A DNA stretch of 64,000 bases from assembly GCF_000702505.1 (NCBI RefSeq), contig NZ_JNIM01000001.1, positions 3,100,001-3,164,000 on the forward strand, given 5' to 3'. Positions within the stretch are counted from its first letter, which is position 1. Each line of letters starts with the position of its first letter. Below the pieces are notes generated by a model. The model saw nothing but the letters and a program-made list of their open reading frames with translations, ran no database searches and was not told where the DNA came from. This document shows positions 35,395 to 44,055 of this stretch, piece after piece. The DNA is from Thermogemmatispora carboxidivorans (GTDB lineage Bacteria; Chloroflexota; Ktedonobacteria; Ktedonobacterales; Ktedonobacteraceae). The position numbers were made by a program, and so were the translations under genes.

Positions 35395-36981
35395 GTGAGT
35401 ACCGCAAACACCTCGTCCTCCGGTGTTATTCCCTCCACCCGTACCAGCGGTTTCGATCGTGTGCTGGGAGCCTTACAGAGTATCGGGCGCTCGCTCATGC
35501 TCCCCATTGCAGTGCTGCCAGCGGCGGGTCTGCTGCTGCGTTTTGGGCAAGCCGACCTGCTCAACCTGCCCTGGATGGCAGCGGCGGGCAACGCCGTCTT
35601 CTCCAATCTCTCGCTGATCTTTGCCGTTGGCATTGCCATCGGACTCACTGGCGGCGAAGGGGCGGCGGCGCTAGCCGGGCTGGTCGGCTATCTGGTCTTC
35701 ACCGGCGTTTTCAACGTTATCATTCCCCAGGTCAATGGCGCTCCTGATCCCTCGATCTCGATGGGCGTCTTCTCTGGCATCATCATGGGGCTGGTCAGCG
35801 CCGGTCTTTATCGGCGCTTCCATGACATTCGCCTGCCGGACTATCTGGCCTTCTTTGGCGGCAAGCGCTTCGTGCCTATCATTACGGCCCTGGTTGCTCT
35901 TGTGCTGGGAGCCATTTTCGGCCTGATCTGGCCGCCGATCCAGGGAGCCATCAACGCTGTCGGTCAAGGAATCGTAGCCCTGGGGCCGCTTGGCACCGGG
36001 ATCTATGGCCTCCTCAACCGGCTGCTGATCCCCTTCGGCCTGCACCACGTGCTGAATACCTACGTCTGGTTCCAGCTGGGCACCTATCACACGGCGCACG
36101 GCCTCGTTAATGGCGACCTCAACCGCTATTTTGCCGGCGATCCAACAGCTGGCAACTTTATGGCTGGCTTCTTCCCCGTGATGATGTTCGGACTGCCAGC
36201 GGCCTGTCTGGCCATGATTCGCCGCGCCCATTATCCACGGGTGGCCGCGGGCATCTTGCTCTCCGCCGCCCTGACTTCCTTCCTGACGGGCGTGACCGAG
36301 CCAATTGAGTTCGCTTTCCTCTTCGTGGCTCCGGTGCTCTTTTTGATCCACGCTGTGCTGACCGGCGTGGCCCTGGCAATTTGCACAGCCCTGGGCATCC
36401 ACATCGGCTTTACTTTCTCCGCCGGCTTGATCGACTACCTGATTAATTTCAGCAAGGCCAATACGACCCAGCCGCTGGTGTTGTTGCTCATCGGGCTGAT
36501 CTACGCCGTTGTCTATTACTTTACTTTCAGTTTCTGCATTGAACGCTTCAATCTGGCAACGCCGGGGCGTGGCGACACGGCCACAGACAGCCGCAGCGAC
36601 TGGATTCTGCCCGAGAGTCAACGCGGGCCACGCCCGGGACGAAAGACAGAGGAGGGAGCGACGACTGCAGGCGATGCCGATGAGCGGCTGGCCGCGGAGT
36701 TGCTAGCTGCACTGGGCGGCAAGGAGAACGTTGAGAGCGTCGAGGGCTGCATCACGCGCCTGCGCCTCTTTATCAGCGAGCCGCAGCGCATCGACGAGGC
36801 CCGGCTCAGGAGCCTGGGGGCCGCGGGCGTCATTCGGCACGGCAAGATCGTCCAGGTCGTCATGGGCACACAGTCCGATCGCCTGGCCAGCCGCATGAAA
36901 CAGCTGATGAAGAAGGGCAGCAGCGAACAGAGCCAGACCGCTGATACATCAGCCGGAGAGAGAGAGGAGAGCCAGGGCTGA
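35395..36981 (+). CDS. nagE: PTS sugar transporter EIICB, N-acetylglucosamine/glucose family
   Basis: 528 residues from a GTG with GAGGAG upstream. The EIIC membrane domain (residues ~20-385) begins FDRVLGALQSIGRSLMLPIAVLPAAGLLLRFGQ and contains the GVTEPIEFAFLF sugar-site motif. The EIIB domain (~420-505) carries the phosphorylated Cys452 in EGCITRLR. Length and motifs fit NagE/PtsG without the fused EIIA; the EIIA is made by the separate gene at 37399. Imports and phosphorylates an amino sugar or glucose, with phosphate from HPr via EIIA. No EI or HPr gene is in the window. GlcNAc specificity is inferred from EIIC resemblance. Confidence 0.85.
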   Translation: MSTANTSSSGVIPSTRTSGFDRVLGALQSIGRSLMLPIAVLPAAGLLLRFGQADLLNLPWMAAAGNAVFSNLSLIFAVGIAIGLTGGEGAAALAGLVGYLVFTGVFNVIIPQVNGAPDPSISMGVFSGIIMGLVSAGLYRRFHDIRLPDYLAFFGGKRFVPIITALVALVLGAIFGLIWPPIQGAINAVGQGIVALGPLGTGIYGLLNRLLIPFGLHHVLNTYVWFQLGTYHTAHGLVNGDLNRYFAGDPTAGNFMAGFFPVMMFGLPAACLAMIRRAHYPRVAAGILLSAALTSFLTGVTEPIEFAFLFVAPVLFLIHAVLTGVALAICTALGIHIGFTFSAGLIDYLINFSKANTTQPLVLLLIGLIYAVVYYFTFSFCIERFNLATPGRGDTATDSRSDWILPESQRGPRPGRKTEEGATTAGDADERLAAELLAALGGKENVESVEGCITRLRLFISEPQRIDEARLRSLGAAGVIRHGKIVQVVMGTQSDRLASRMKQLMKKGSSEQSQTADTSAGEREESQG

Positions 36982-37398
36982 ACTGGCATCACCGTGAGCG
37001 ATCCCTCCCCTCCTCTTGCCGTGCACATATGCAGCATATGGTCAGTGCTGGCGCTCTTGTGAGGGAGAGATAGGCGCGGTGCCTCTCGTTCTGAACGGGC
37101 AGCCTGAAGAGGTCTGCCCGTTCAACGTGACGTCTTCAGGTCGGAAGGCCGCTCTGGGAGAAGATCCAGAGCGCCCGAGGTAGGCTGGTGCATCTGCCGG
37201 CCCTCTCCTGTGGCTGATCCTGTGACAGGGAGAAGATCTATCGCAGGCCACGGGCCGCCCCGCTGGCATCGCCCACTATGGCCAGCTCGTCAAGAGGAGA
37301 CTGATCGAGAGAAGGCAGGCAGTGCATCTGGCCAGACTCGTCCAACGAATAGAACGATGTAGGGATACTCTCGAAAAGCGCAGGTTTTGAGGAAGAGC
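36982..37398. other. PTS intergenic region with two hairpins
   Basis: Perfect hairpins at 37092-37124 (TGAACGGGCAG / CTGCCCGTTCA) and 37150-37173 (CGCTCTGG / CCAGAGCG) follow the EIICB gene and may attenuate transcription into the EIIA gene. Nothing else seen. Confidence 0.55.
37092..37124 (+). terminator. Hairpin after EIICB gene
   Basis: 11-bp perfect arms around an 11-nt loop; no U-run, so it may be a partial terminator or mRNA stabiliser. Confidence 0.4.
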
Positions 37399-37887
37399 AT
37401 GAGAGTCAGTAAAAAGAATGATCTGGTGATTGTGGCTCCGCTTGATGGTCAGGTAGTGCCGTTGGAGCAGGTGCCCGACGAGGTTTTTGCTCAAAAGCTG
37501 GTTGGCGATGGCCTGGCGATTGATCCGCGGGGCAGCGTGGCAATTGCTCCGATCAGCGGTAGGCTGGTGCGTCTCTTTCCGGGCGGCCATGCCTTCGTCA
37601 TCGCCTCCGGCCCCGAGGGCAGCGAGGAGGAGGCCGCCGTCATCGTTCATCTAGGTCTCGATACGGTAGAGCTGGCCGGCGATGGCTTTACTTTGTTGGC
37701 CCAGGAAGGCGAGCATGTCGAGGCCGGCACGCCGGTGGTGCGCTTCGATCGCGCACGCATCGAAGCGCGAGGCAAGAGCATGCTCAGTCCTGTGGTCTTC
37801 AGCGGCAGCGGGGTCTTGACGCAGCGCGCCAGTGGCAGGGTGCAGGCCGGGCAGGATGTACTCTTTATCGTACAGCGTGCACTATAG
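37399..37887 (+). CDS. crr: PTS EIIA component, glucose family
   Basis: 162-residue soluble phosphocarrier. It has the EIIA-Glc pattern: IVAPLDGQVVPLEQVPDEVFAQKLVGDGLAIDP at the start, GHAF with His64 and VHLGLDTVEL with the phospho-accepting His84. The loop between the two histidines is about five residues longer than in E. coli. ATG 37399 has AGGAAG just upstream; a TTG at 37387 is a longer alternative. It takes phosphate from HPr and passes it to the EIIB domain of the upstream transporter. The 417-nt gap with hairpins suggests different expression levels of the two parts. Confidence 0.9.
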   Translation: MRVSKKNDLVIVAPLDGQVVPLEQVPDEVFAQKLVGDGLAIDPRGSVAIAPISGRLVRLFPGGHAFVIASGPEGSEEEAAVIVHLGLDTVELAGDGFTLLAQEGEHVEAGTPVVRFDRARIEARGKSMLSPVVFSGSGVLTQRASGRVQAGQDVLFIVQRAL

Positions 37888-37910
37888 GCACAAATCGGTA
37901 TAGCCTCCTC

Positions 37911-37939
37911 TTGACAAGCAGAGATTCTGACCCTATCCT
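37911..37939 (+). promoter_or_regulatory. Promoter of the LURP-one-like gene pair
   Basis: TTGACA at 37911-37916, 17-nt spacer, TATCCT at 37934-37939. The leader would be about 225 nt. Confidence 0.6.
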
Positions 37940-38171
37940 CAAGACAAGGGAGAAGCTCAGAGATTGGCAACGCATGGTAGCGGATAGACATACGAGATCA
38001 GCAGCGTAGCCTCCTTGTTGGCGCATGGGAGCAAGGCGGGCCTGGGCGGCCTTCTGCCATCAGGCTGATCACCCATCAGGAGGCACGGCCCAGCGGGTAC
38101 AGCCAGGCAAGCAAACCGTAGCCTATGAAGTGCAGAGCCGTTTTCCACGCCAGCGGAGAGGAGTCTCAGCC

Positions 38172-38630
38172 ATGCTAGAAGCCGTGCCACGCACGCGCTG
38201 GTCGCACAGCTATCGTCTTTTCCGGGATGGCACCCTGCTAACTGAGATCGGTCCTGCCCTGTCCTGTCAGGTGGACGGCCTGACGATTGTAGGACGCTTT
38301 GGCCTGATCCAGACCTACCTGCTGGAGGTTAATGGCTCCTTGATGGCGCAGGCCCAGCCTTCAAGCTCCTTGGGGCGGCAATGGTCCATTCGCCATGTTG
38401 GGAATGAGCAGGTCTATCGGCTGCGTCTCAGACGACCGCTGTCCATGACCTTCGTTTTGGAGCGCAATGGTACCCTCCTTGGGACGATCGGTCCGCAGAT
38501 CCGGCGGATTTTTTGGCCTCAGAAAGCCGCAATTGACGTGTCTGATCTTCCCCTGCCCCTAGTCCTCTTTGTATTCTGGCTGGTCATCATCCATACTCAG
38601 CACCATGACGGTGGCGGAGGAGCCATGTAA
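38172..38630 (+). CDS. LURP-one/tubby-like protein 1 with C-terminal membrane anchor
   Basis: 152 residues; start at MLEAVPRTRWSHSY with GAGAGGAG upstream. The body is a series of short strands alternating with 'RDG', 'VNGS' and 'RNGTLLGTIG' turns, the pattern of the LURP-one/tubby/scramblase beta-barrel. The C-terminal LPLPLVLFVFWLVIIHTQ is a single membrane helix, as the central helix of that fold or as an anchor. It is a clear tandem paralogue of 38734 (same MLEA.PR start, same end). Function unknown; membrane-lipid or nutrient-sensing roles are speculation. Confidence 0.55.
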   Translation: MLEAVPRTRWSHSYRLFRDGTLLTEIGPALSCQVDGLTIVGRFGLIQTYLLEVNGSLMAQAQPSSSLGRQWSIRHVGNEQVYRLRLRRPLSMTFVLERNGTLLGTIGPQIRRIFWPQKAAIDVSDLPLPLVLFVFWLVIIHTQHHDGGGGAM

Positions 38631-38733
38631 GATGCGAGCGGGCCGGGCATGGCTGGCAAGCATACGAGTCCCGCGCTTCTTGGACGCAGAGGCAGATAAG
38701 CGAGGTTTTTCAGCAAGCAAAGGAGCAACTGCA

Positions 38734-39195
38734 ATGCTAGAAGCCGCACCACGCCACTGGTATTCGAATATCTACGTCGTCCGTCGGGATGGACAGGAAC
38801 TTGCAGAGATTAAGCGAGGCTTGTTGCGCGAACAGGGCAGTATTGTAGTGGAAGGTCAGACATGTACTATTCGGCGTGCCGGGCTGACCGGGCCTTTTCT
38901 CTACGAGGTGGATGGCACACCCCAGGCCCAGGCCAAGAGCCATTCGTTCAGGCGCCGCTTTGAGGTCGACTATGCAGGCCAGCGCTACAGCCTGCGTGCG
39001 CAGTCGCTGTGGACGCGCACCTTTCTGCTGGAGCACAACGGCGAAGTACTGGGGACCATCCGCCCGCAAAGTCTCTGGAGCCGCAAAGCGATTATCGAGA
39101 TTCCCGGTTTTCCCCTGCCCATCGTCCTTTTCTTCTTCTGGCTGGTCATGATCCAGTGGCAGCGAGAGGAGGTCGCCGCAGCGTCAGGCGCGTAG
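38734..39195 (+). CDS. LURP-one/tubby-like protein 2 with C-terminal membrane anchor
   Basis: 153 residues from ATG 38734 with AAAGGAG 8 nt upstream. Paralogue of the preceding gene: MLEAAPRHWYSNIYVVRRDGQELAEI..., EHNGEVLGTIRPQSLWSRKA, and C-terminal LPIVLFFFWLVMIQWQ. Aligns along its whole length with the first copy at perhaps a third identity by eye, so the duplication is old. The 103-nt gap and same direction suggest cotranscription. I know no proven function for this family in bacteria. Confidence 0.55.
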   Translation: MLEAAPRHWYSNIYVVRRDGQELAEIKRGLLREQGSIVVEGQTCTIRRAGLTGPFLYEVDGTPQAQAKSHSFRRRFEVDYAGQRYSLRAQSLWTRTFLLEHNGEVLGTIRPQSLWSRKAIIEIPGFPLPIVLFFFWLVMIQWQREEVAAASGA

Positions 39196-39284
39196 CAGCG
39201 TAGCTCATCATCTCCTTCTTCTCTCCCTGCTGCGCTTTTTCAGGGGAGAAACGCAGAGGAGGCCATGCGCTTGAGCCGCTCAGC

Positions 39285-39890
39285 TCAGGCCAGGGAGAGG
39301 TTGCGCCAGAGGCTGTAGGTGCTGCTGCTGCTGAGGATGGCCCCGGCCTGCTGAACACGGGCCACGTCTTCGGCAGTGCGGATGAAGCCGCCGGCAATGA
39401 AGGGACCAGCCAGGAGGCGGCGCAGGGTAGTGGCTACCTCGGGGAACATGATGCCGGGCAGGACCTCAACAAGATCGGGGCCAGCATGGGCAATGGTGCG
39501 AACCCCCTTTTCGAGGCCAGAGTCGTCGAGCAGGAGCAGGCGCTGAATGGTGATCAGGCCCTCGGCGCGCGCCGCCGTCACCAGTTGCGACTTGCTGGTG
39601 ATGATGGCCTCGATGCCAATTTGGTGCAGATACTGGATGCCCGCCCGATCTTTGCCGATGCCGCTGACTAGATCGACGTGCACCACTACGCGCTTGCCCC
39701 GCCGCCGTGCTTCTGCGACAAAGGGAGCCAGCTGAAAGGCATCGCCCTTCAGCAGAAAGAGGAGGGGCGTGTCCGCCTCCAGGGCGAGGCGCATATCCTC
39801 CTCCGACTTGAGCGCCGCCGCTACGGGGTAGAGACGCGCCAGGCGGACAATTTCAAGTGCAGCTTGCGTATACACACCTCGATGAAACAA
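39285..39890 (-). CDS. glpP: Glycerol-3-phosphate-responsive antiterminator GlpP
   Basis: 201-residue RNA-binding antiterminator. Family signatures are HVDLVSGIGKDRAGIQYLHQIGI, the TSKSQLVTAA box, TIQRLLLLDDSGL, PDLVEVLPGIMFPEV and FIAGGFIRTAEDV, ending STYSLWRNL. In Bacillus GlpP with glycerol-3-phosphate binds leader mRNA and lets polymerase pass a terminator before glpFK and glpD. Here it diverges from glpK-glpF, whose leader contains a strong terminator at 40173, so the same control is expected. Its own promoter faces left at 39954-39983. Such proteins are best known from Firmicutes. Confidence 0.9.
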   Translation of the reverse strand: MFHRGVYTQAALEIVRLARLYPVAAALKSEEDMRLALEADTPLLFLLKGDAFQLAPFVAEARRRGKRVVVHVDLVSGIGKDRAGIQYLHQIGIEAIITSKSQLVTAARAEGLITIQRLLLLDDSGLEKGVRTIAHAGPDLVEVLPGIMFPEVATTLRRLLAGPFIAGGFIRTAEDVARVQQAGAILSSSSTYSLWRNLSLA

Positions 39891-39953
39891 GGGGGCCGTT
39901 CCTCGAACCGCTCGACCTGTGAGGTTCAGGAGCGTCTACTTTATTGTATCTTT

Positions 39954-39983
39954 ATTATAGTCAGGAAGCGGCCTGTTTGTCTA
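39954..39983 (-). promoter_or_regulatory. glpP promoter
   Basis: On the minus strand TAGACA (plus 39978-39983), 18-nt spacer, TATAAT (plus 39954-39959). Confidence 0.7.
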
Positions 39984-40050
39984 GCCTGAGCTAATTGACC
40001 ACCTCCACCGGGGGCCGGGCGGGCGAGCCGGACGGTCAGCAATTCGGCAC

Positions 40051-40079
40051 TTGACAAAGCAGGGTGGGTTAACTATATT
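40051..40079 (+). promoter_or_regulatory. glpKF promoter
   Basis: TTGACA at 40051-40056, 17-nt spacer, TATATT at 40074-40079. Near-consensus, about 95 nt before the leader terminator. Confidence 0.8.
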
Positions 40080-40172
40080 ATAAGCAAGGCACGGGTTATT
40101 AGCCGGCCTGTACTGCTACCATTGTAGCAACGCAGAGACAACTAAATATAGAATTGACAGGACAGTGAACTG

Positions 40173-40216
40173 AAAAGTCCTGAGCCAGTGTGAACAACAC
40201 GGCTTGGGACTTTTTT
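40173..40216 (+). terminator. Leader terminator of glpKF, likely GlpP target
   Basis: A 14-bp stem (40173-40186 with 40201-40214, two G-U pairs, AAAAGTCC...GGACTTTT) with a 14-nt loop runs into TTTTTT at 40211-40216 followed by C-TTTT. It is the only classical U-tailed terminator in this area and stands between promoter and coding sequence. Confidence 0.85.
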
Positions 40217-40713
40217 CTTTTGCTCCTGGCTCTCAGGACCTGCCCGCCAGCGTCGGGGGCGATCCTGCGATTAAAACTTGATTCGCAGAGATGGCCCTGC
40301 TGACAGAGCTGGCTACCCTGGAGGGTGTCAAAGGGGCAACAGCCTCTCGCATGGCGGAGCGGAGCGGTAGCGCGGCACGGAGGCTGCCGCCAGCTCAGAC
40401 AAGGCGGTATCCAGTGGAGGGGTCTGGTTCGTCATAGCGGGAGCAGGAGGTAGGCTAGGCAGAGAGCAGTACAGGTCAGGCAAGGCCAGGGTCAATGGCA
40501 ACGTTGCCAGCGGCCCGGCGGCCCAGCAGCCTGCGCATCCGCCCCCTGCGCTTCAGGCTTCACAAGCAAGCCGAAGCCGGCGGCAGGTCAAGCAGGCGGG
40601 TAGCGTGCCCGGACGCAGCGGTCCGTTCTGCGCCGGGAGCGGCGCGGCGTCCAGGCTGGCCGATCTTTGGACAACGGAAGACGTCACAGCAACAAGAAAG
40701 GGCTTGTCTACCT

Positions 40714-42204
40714 ATGGCGAAGTACGTCCTCGCCCTTGACCAGGGCACCACCAGTTCGCGCGCCATCGTCTTCAACCATGACGGCGCCGTCGTCAGCCTC
40801 GCCCAGAAAGAATTCCCGCAGATCTACCCGGCACCGGGACTGGTCGAGCACAATCCCGAAGACATCTGGTCCAGTCAGCTCAGTGTCGCCCAAGAGGCTC
40901 TGCACAAGGCCGGGGCCAGCGCCGCCGACATCGCTGCCATCGGCATCACCAACCAGCGCGAGACCGCCATTGTCTGGGAGAAGGCTACCGGCAAGCCGGT
41001 CTTCAACGCTATTGTCTGGCAGAGCCGCTTGACGGCCCCCATCTGCGACGAGCTAAAGGCCAAGGGCTTCGACAGCGAGATCCGCCAGCGGACTGGGCTG
41101 GTGACCGATGCCTATTTCTCGGGCACGAAGGTCAAATGGATTCTGGATAACGTGCCCGGCGTGCGCGAGAAGGCCGAGCGAGGTGAGGTGCTCTTCGGGA
41201 ACGTTGACACCTTCCTGATCTGGCGCCTCACCAAGGGTCGCGTCCATGTGACCGATGCGACCAACGCTTCGCGCACCATGCTCTACAACATCTACACGGG
41301 CGACTGGGATGATGTGATCCTCAAGGAGCTGGGTGTACCACGCGCGATGCTCCCCCAGGTGATGCCCTCCAGCACGGTCTATGGCGAGACCGACCCAGAG
41401 TTTTTCGGCGGCCCGATCAAGATCGCCGGAGTGGCCGGCGACCAGCAGGCGGCGACCTTCGGCCAGGCTTGCTTCGAGGTCGGTATGGCGAAGAATACCT
41501 ATGGCACCGGCAGCTTCATGCTGATGAATACCGGCGACCGTGGGGTGGCTTCGAAGAACGGCCTGCTGACGACGATCGCCTGGCGCATCAATGGTCAGAC
41601 GATCTACGCCCTCGAAGGGAGCATCTTCATTACGGGTGCCGCGGTCCAGTGGCTGCGCGCCATCGCGTCGAGTAGCGATGTGGAGCAGCTGGCGATGTCG
41701 GTGCCCGACAACGGCGGCGTCTATCTGGTGCCGGCCTTCGTCGGCCTGGGCGCTCCCTATTGGGACCCCTATGCCCGCGGCACCATCGTCGGCCTGACGC
41801 GCGGCGCCAGCATCGCCCACATCGCCCGCGCGACGTTGGAGTCGATGTGTTACCAGACGCGCGACGTGCTGGAGGCGATGACGGCGGATAGCGGCGTGAG
41901 CTTGAAGGCGCTGCGCGTCGACGGCGGCGCTGTGGTCAATAATCTGCTGATGCAGTTCCAGGCCGATATTCTGGGCGTGCCTGTGCAGCGCCCCAAGGTG
42001 GCCGAGACCACGGCTCTGGGCGCGGCCTACCTGGCCGGCCTGGCAACCGGCTTCTGGAGCAGTCAGCAGGAGGTGGCTGAGCAGTGGGCCGTCGACCGCA
42101 CGTTTGAGCCGCAGATGAGCGCCGATCAGCGCGATGCGCTCTATGCCGGCTGGAAGCGCGCCGTGGAGCGCTCGCTGCAGTGGGAGCGGCCCGCTTCCGC
42201 TTAG
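40714..42204 (+). CDS. glpK: Glycerol kinase
   Basis: 496 residues, the usual GlpK length, starting [20 protein letters not shown] with the FGGY-family ATP site. ITNQRETA, the [14 protein letters not shown] box, [10 protein letters not shown] and the C-terminal [21 protein letters not shown] are all typical. It makes glycerol-3-phosphate, the signal read by GlpP. An AAGAAAGGG ribosome site precedes ATG 40714; the open frame extends 73 codons upstream but that part is low-quality Arg/Pro-rich sequence. Followed by glpF in the same unit; the order glpK-glpF is the reverse of the common one. Confidence 0.95.
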   Translation: MAKYVLALDQGTTSSRAIVFNHDGAVVSLAQKEFPQIYPAPGLVEHNPEDIWSSQLSVAQEALHKAGASAADIAAIGITNQRETAIVWEKATGKPVFNAIVWQSRLTAPICDELKAKGFDSEIRQRTGLVTDAYFSGTKVKWILDNVPGVREKAERGEVLFGNVDTFLIWRLTKGRVHVTDATNASRTMLYNIYTGDWDDVILKELGVPRAMLPQVMPSSTVYGETDPEFFGGPIKIAGVAGDQQAATFGQACFEVGMAKNTYGTGSFMLMNTGDRGVASKNGLLTTIAWRINGQTIYALEGSIFITGAAVQWLRAIASSSDVEQLAMSVPDNGGVYLVPAFVGLGAPYWDPYARGTIVGLTRGASIAHIARATLESMCYQTRDVLEAMTADSGVSLKALRVDGGAVVNNLLMQFQADILGVPVQRPKVAETTALGAAYLAGLATGFWSSQQEVAEQWAVDRTFEPQMSADQRDALYAGWKRAVERSLQWERPASA

Positions 42205-42411
42205 CGGTCTACCCCTGTTCCGCACAGGGGCAGGCGGTCGCCTGATTGATCAGGCTGCCCGCTCACAGTCCGTCTGGCCATCCGCTGGACGCGCCTACTG
42301 CTCGCGCCCACGCGCGCCCTGCTCCGCGGCGGATGGCCGGGCTCTGGTTTTGCCCTGGTCTGTCATTCATTCTTTCTTCTATCTCTCTGAGTGACAAAGG
42401 AGTTTGGATCA

Positions 42412-43314
42412 ATGGCCCGTCAATTTACAAGCAGGCCCTCAGCGCTTGCGGGCCTGTGGGGAGAATGCATCGCCGAGTTCTTCGGTACCATGATCCTGCT
42501 GCTCTTCGGCGATGGCTGCGTGGCCACGTTCGCTCTCTTCACGAATATCGGGGCGAACAATGCCGCAACGCCCTTCGCCAACGAGTGGATCGTCATTATC
42601 CTGGGGTGGGGCCTGGCGGTGATGCTGGGCATCTATGTGGCTGGAGCCATCAGCGGCGCTCACCTGAATCCGGCGGTGACGCTGGCCCTGGCCGCACGCG
42701 GAAAGTTCGAGTGGAGCAAGGTCGTCCCTTATTGGGTCGCTCAGGTGCTCGGTGGTTTCGTCGCTGCCGCTATTCTCTACTTCGTCTATCAGGGAGCGCT
42801 GGTACATGCCCTGTCGCTCAATCATTTGACCATCGGGCAGATCGCCGATCCTAATGGCTACGGCGGCGTCTTCTATACGTCTCCTAAGCCGTTCGTGGGG
42901 ACCTTCGGGGCTTTCTGCGATGAGTTCGTGGGGACCGCTCTGCTGGTGGGCCTGATCTTTGCGATCACTGATGGCCGCAACCAGCCAGTGCAGGCTAACT
43001 TGAATCCGCTGATCATCGGTCTGCTGGTGGTGGCCATCGGCGCCTCCTTCGGCCTGAACACGGGCTATGCCATTAACCCGGCCCGCGATTTTGGTCCGCG
43101 GCTGTGGATCGCTCTCGTGAGCGGCGGGGCCAGCCTGTCGGCCAATGACTACTACTTCTGGATTCCGATCGTGGCCCCGTTGCTGGGCGGCGTGGTCGGC
43201 GCTTTCGTCTATGACTTCACGGTCGGTAAGGTGCTGGAAGCCCGCGGTCTGACAAAGTCGGGAACGGCGGAGACCAAGGGCGAGGCGGTGCGCGTGCCCA
43301 GCGAGGCGGAGTAA
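42412..43314 (+). CDS. glpF: Glycerol uptake facilitator (aquaglyceroporin)
   Basis: 300-residue membrane channel of the MIP family with six helices and two re-entrant loops carrying the paired NPA motifs (HLNPAVTLAL and INPARDFGPR). The Asp after the second NPA-R is typical of glycerol facilitators as opposed to water channels. AAAGGAG precedes ATG 42412. It lies 207 nt after glpK. The C-terminal tail is charged (TAETKGEAVRVPSEAE). Lets glycerol diffuse in, to be trapped by GlpK. Confidence 0.95.
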   Translation: MARQFTSRPSALAGLWGECIAEFFGTMILLLFGDGCVATFALFTNIGANNAATPFANEWIVIILGWGLAVMLGIYVAGAISGAHLNPAVTLALAARGKFEWSKVVPYWVAQVLGGFVAAAILYFVYQGALVHALSLNHLTIGQIADPNGYGGVFYTSPKPFVGTFGAFCDEFVGTALLVGLIFAITDGRNQPVQANLNPLIIGLLVVAIGASFGLNTGYAINPARDFGPRLWIALVSGGASLSANDYYFWIPIVAPLLGGVVGAFVYDFTVGKVLEARGLTKSGTAETKGEAVRVPSEAE

Positions 43315-44055
43315 GCGGCCAGTAGCCAGGTCGGTCTTCCTGGCACTGCTCCTGCTGTTTGTCGTCCGTCCGCTGACTCAGGCGGTGCTCTCCGGTACGC
43401 TTCGGCTTCTGCTTTGCGTGGGCGGCGGGGAAGAAGAGACTTGAGCCTTCTTCTCTGCCGCCGCTTGGCGTTTTGGTCCAGAATTAACAGCAGGCGAGAA
43501 GTAATCACTCCAGCAACAGCCTTCCTTACTATCCATGAGCAAAGGTGAGAGGAGTGCAGTGCTCCTGTCGCTGGAAGCTTTTTTTGTGGAGCTTTTTGCC
43601 AGAGCGTCGGAAACAGGGCACGCTCTGGTTTCAGTGTAGCACAGCGTTTTCCTGTGTAACACACTAGGAGAGGTAAGAGGGCAGAATGGCCGCCGAGAGC
43701 TGCATTCGTATGGCAGAGCACAGTTCTCGGCATGCTTTATGCAAGAGAGTAAAGCGAGAGCAGGGCCCAGTCGCTGGCCTCCGCTGTGTCTCGTCTCTCC
43801 GGTTGGGTCCTGCTGCTGCCCGGGCAATGGGGGATTGCCTGGCAGGCCAGTCACACGGTTCGGTACAACGTCGGCCCGGCAGGCCACAGTGATTAGAGCG
43901 GAAGGGCCAGCCACCTGTGATCTCGCCCTGGAGGCAGGCCCCTTCTCTTCTTCCTTTGCGCACTGTGCCTGCCCTGCCGGGCCTGATTGCGGGTGCCAGA
44001 GCACGCAACGCTGAGTGTCTCTCTGGCTCAGTCTGCCAACGAAGGAGCGTGCTAG
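43315..44055. other. Long intergenic region before GH3 gene
   Basis: No gene supported. A perfect 9-bp hairpin at 43599-43628 (CCAGAGCGT / ACGCTCTGG) could terminate the glp operon. Long open frames here on the minus strand (for example 43378-44004) are Ser/Arg/Pro-rich with no motif. Confidence 0.4.
43599..43628 (+). terminator. Candidate hairpin downstream of glpF
   Basis: 9-bp perfect stem, 12-nt loop, followed by TTTCAG only. Nearly 290 nt after glpF. Confidence 0.35.

Larger units (their letters stand above)
39891..40713. other. Divergent glp control region
   Basis: Holds the two promoters and leader terminator below, a small hairpin TGCTAC-CATT-GTAGCA at 40114-40129, and about 500 nt of GC-rich leader before glpK. 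The open frame upstream of glpK (from 40495) is Arg/Pro-rich and not family-like. Confidence 0.6.

Noticed and set aside
40495..40713. 73-codon N-terminal extension of glycerol kinase
   Set aside because: Arg/Pro-rich leader unlike any GlpK; the ATG at 40714 gives the standard N-terminus and length.
41053..42225. 390-codon frame opposite glpK
   Set aside because: Antisense shadow of glycerol kinase, His/Arg/Ala-rich and motif-free.
43378..44004. 208-codon minus frame in the gap before the GH3 gene
   Set aside because: Composition looks random (Ser, Pro, Arg, Cys), no ribosome site, no recognisable fold.
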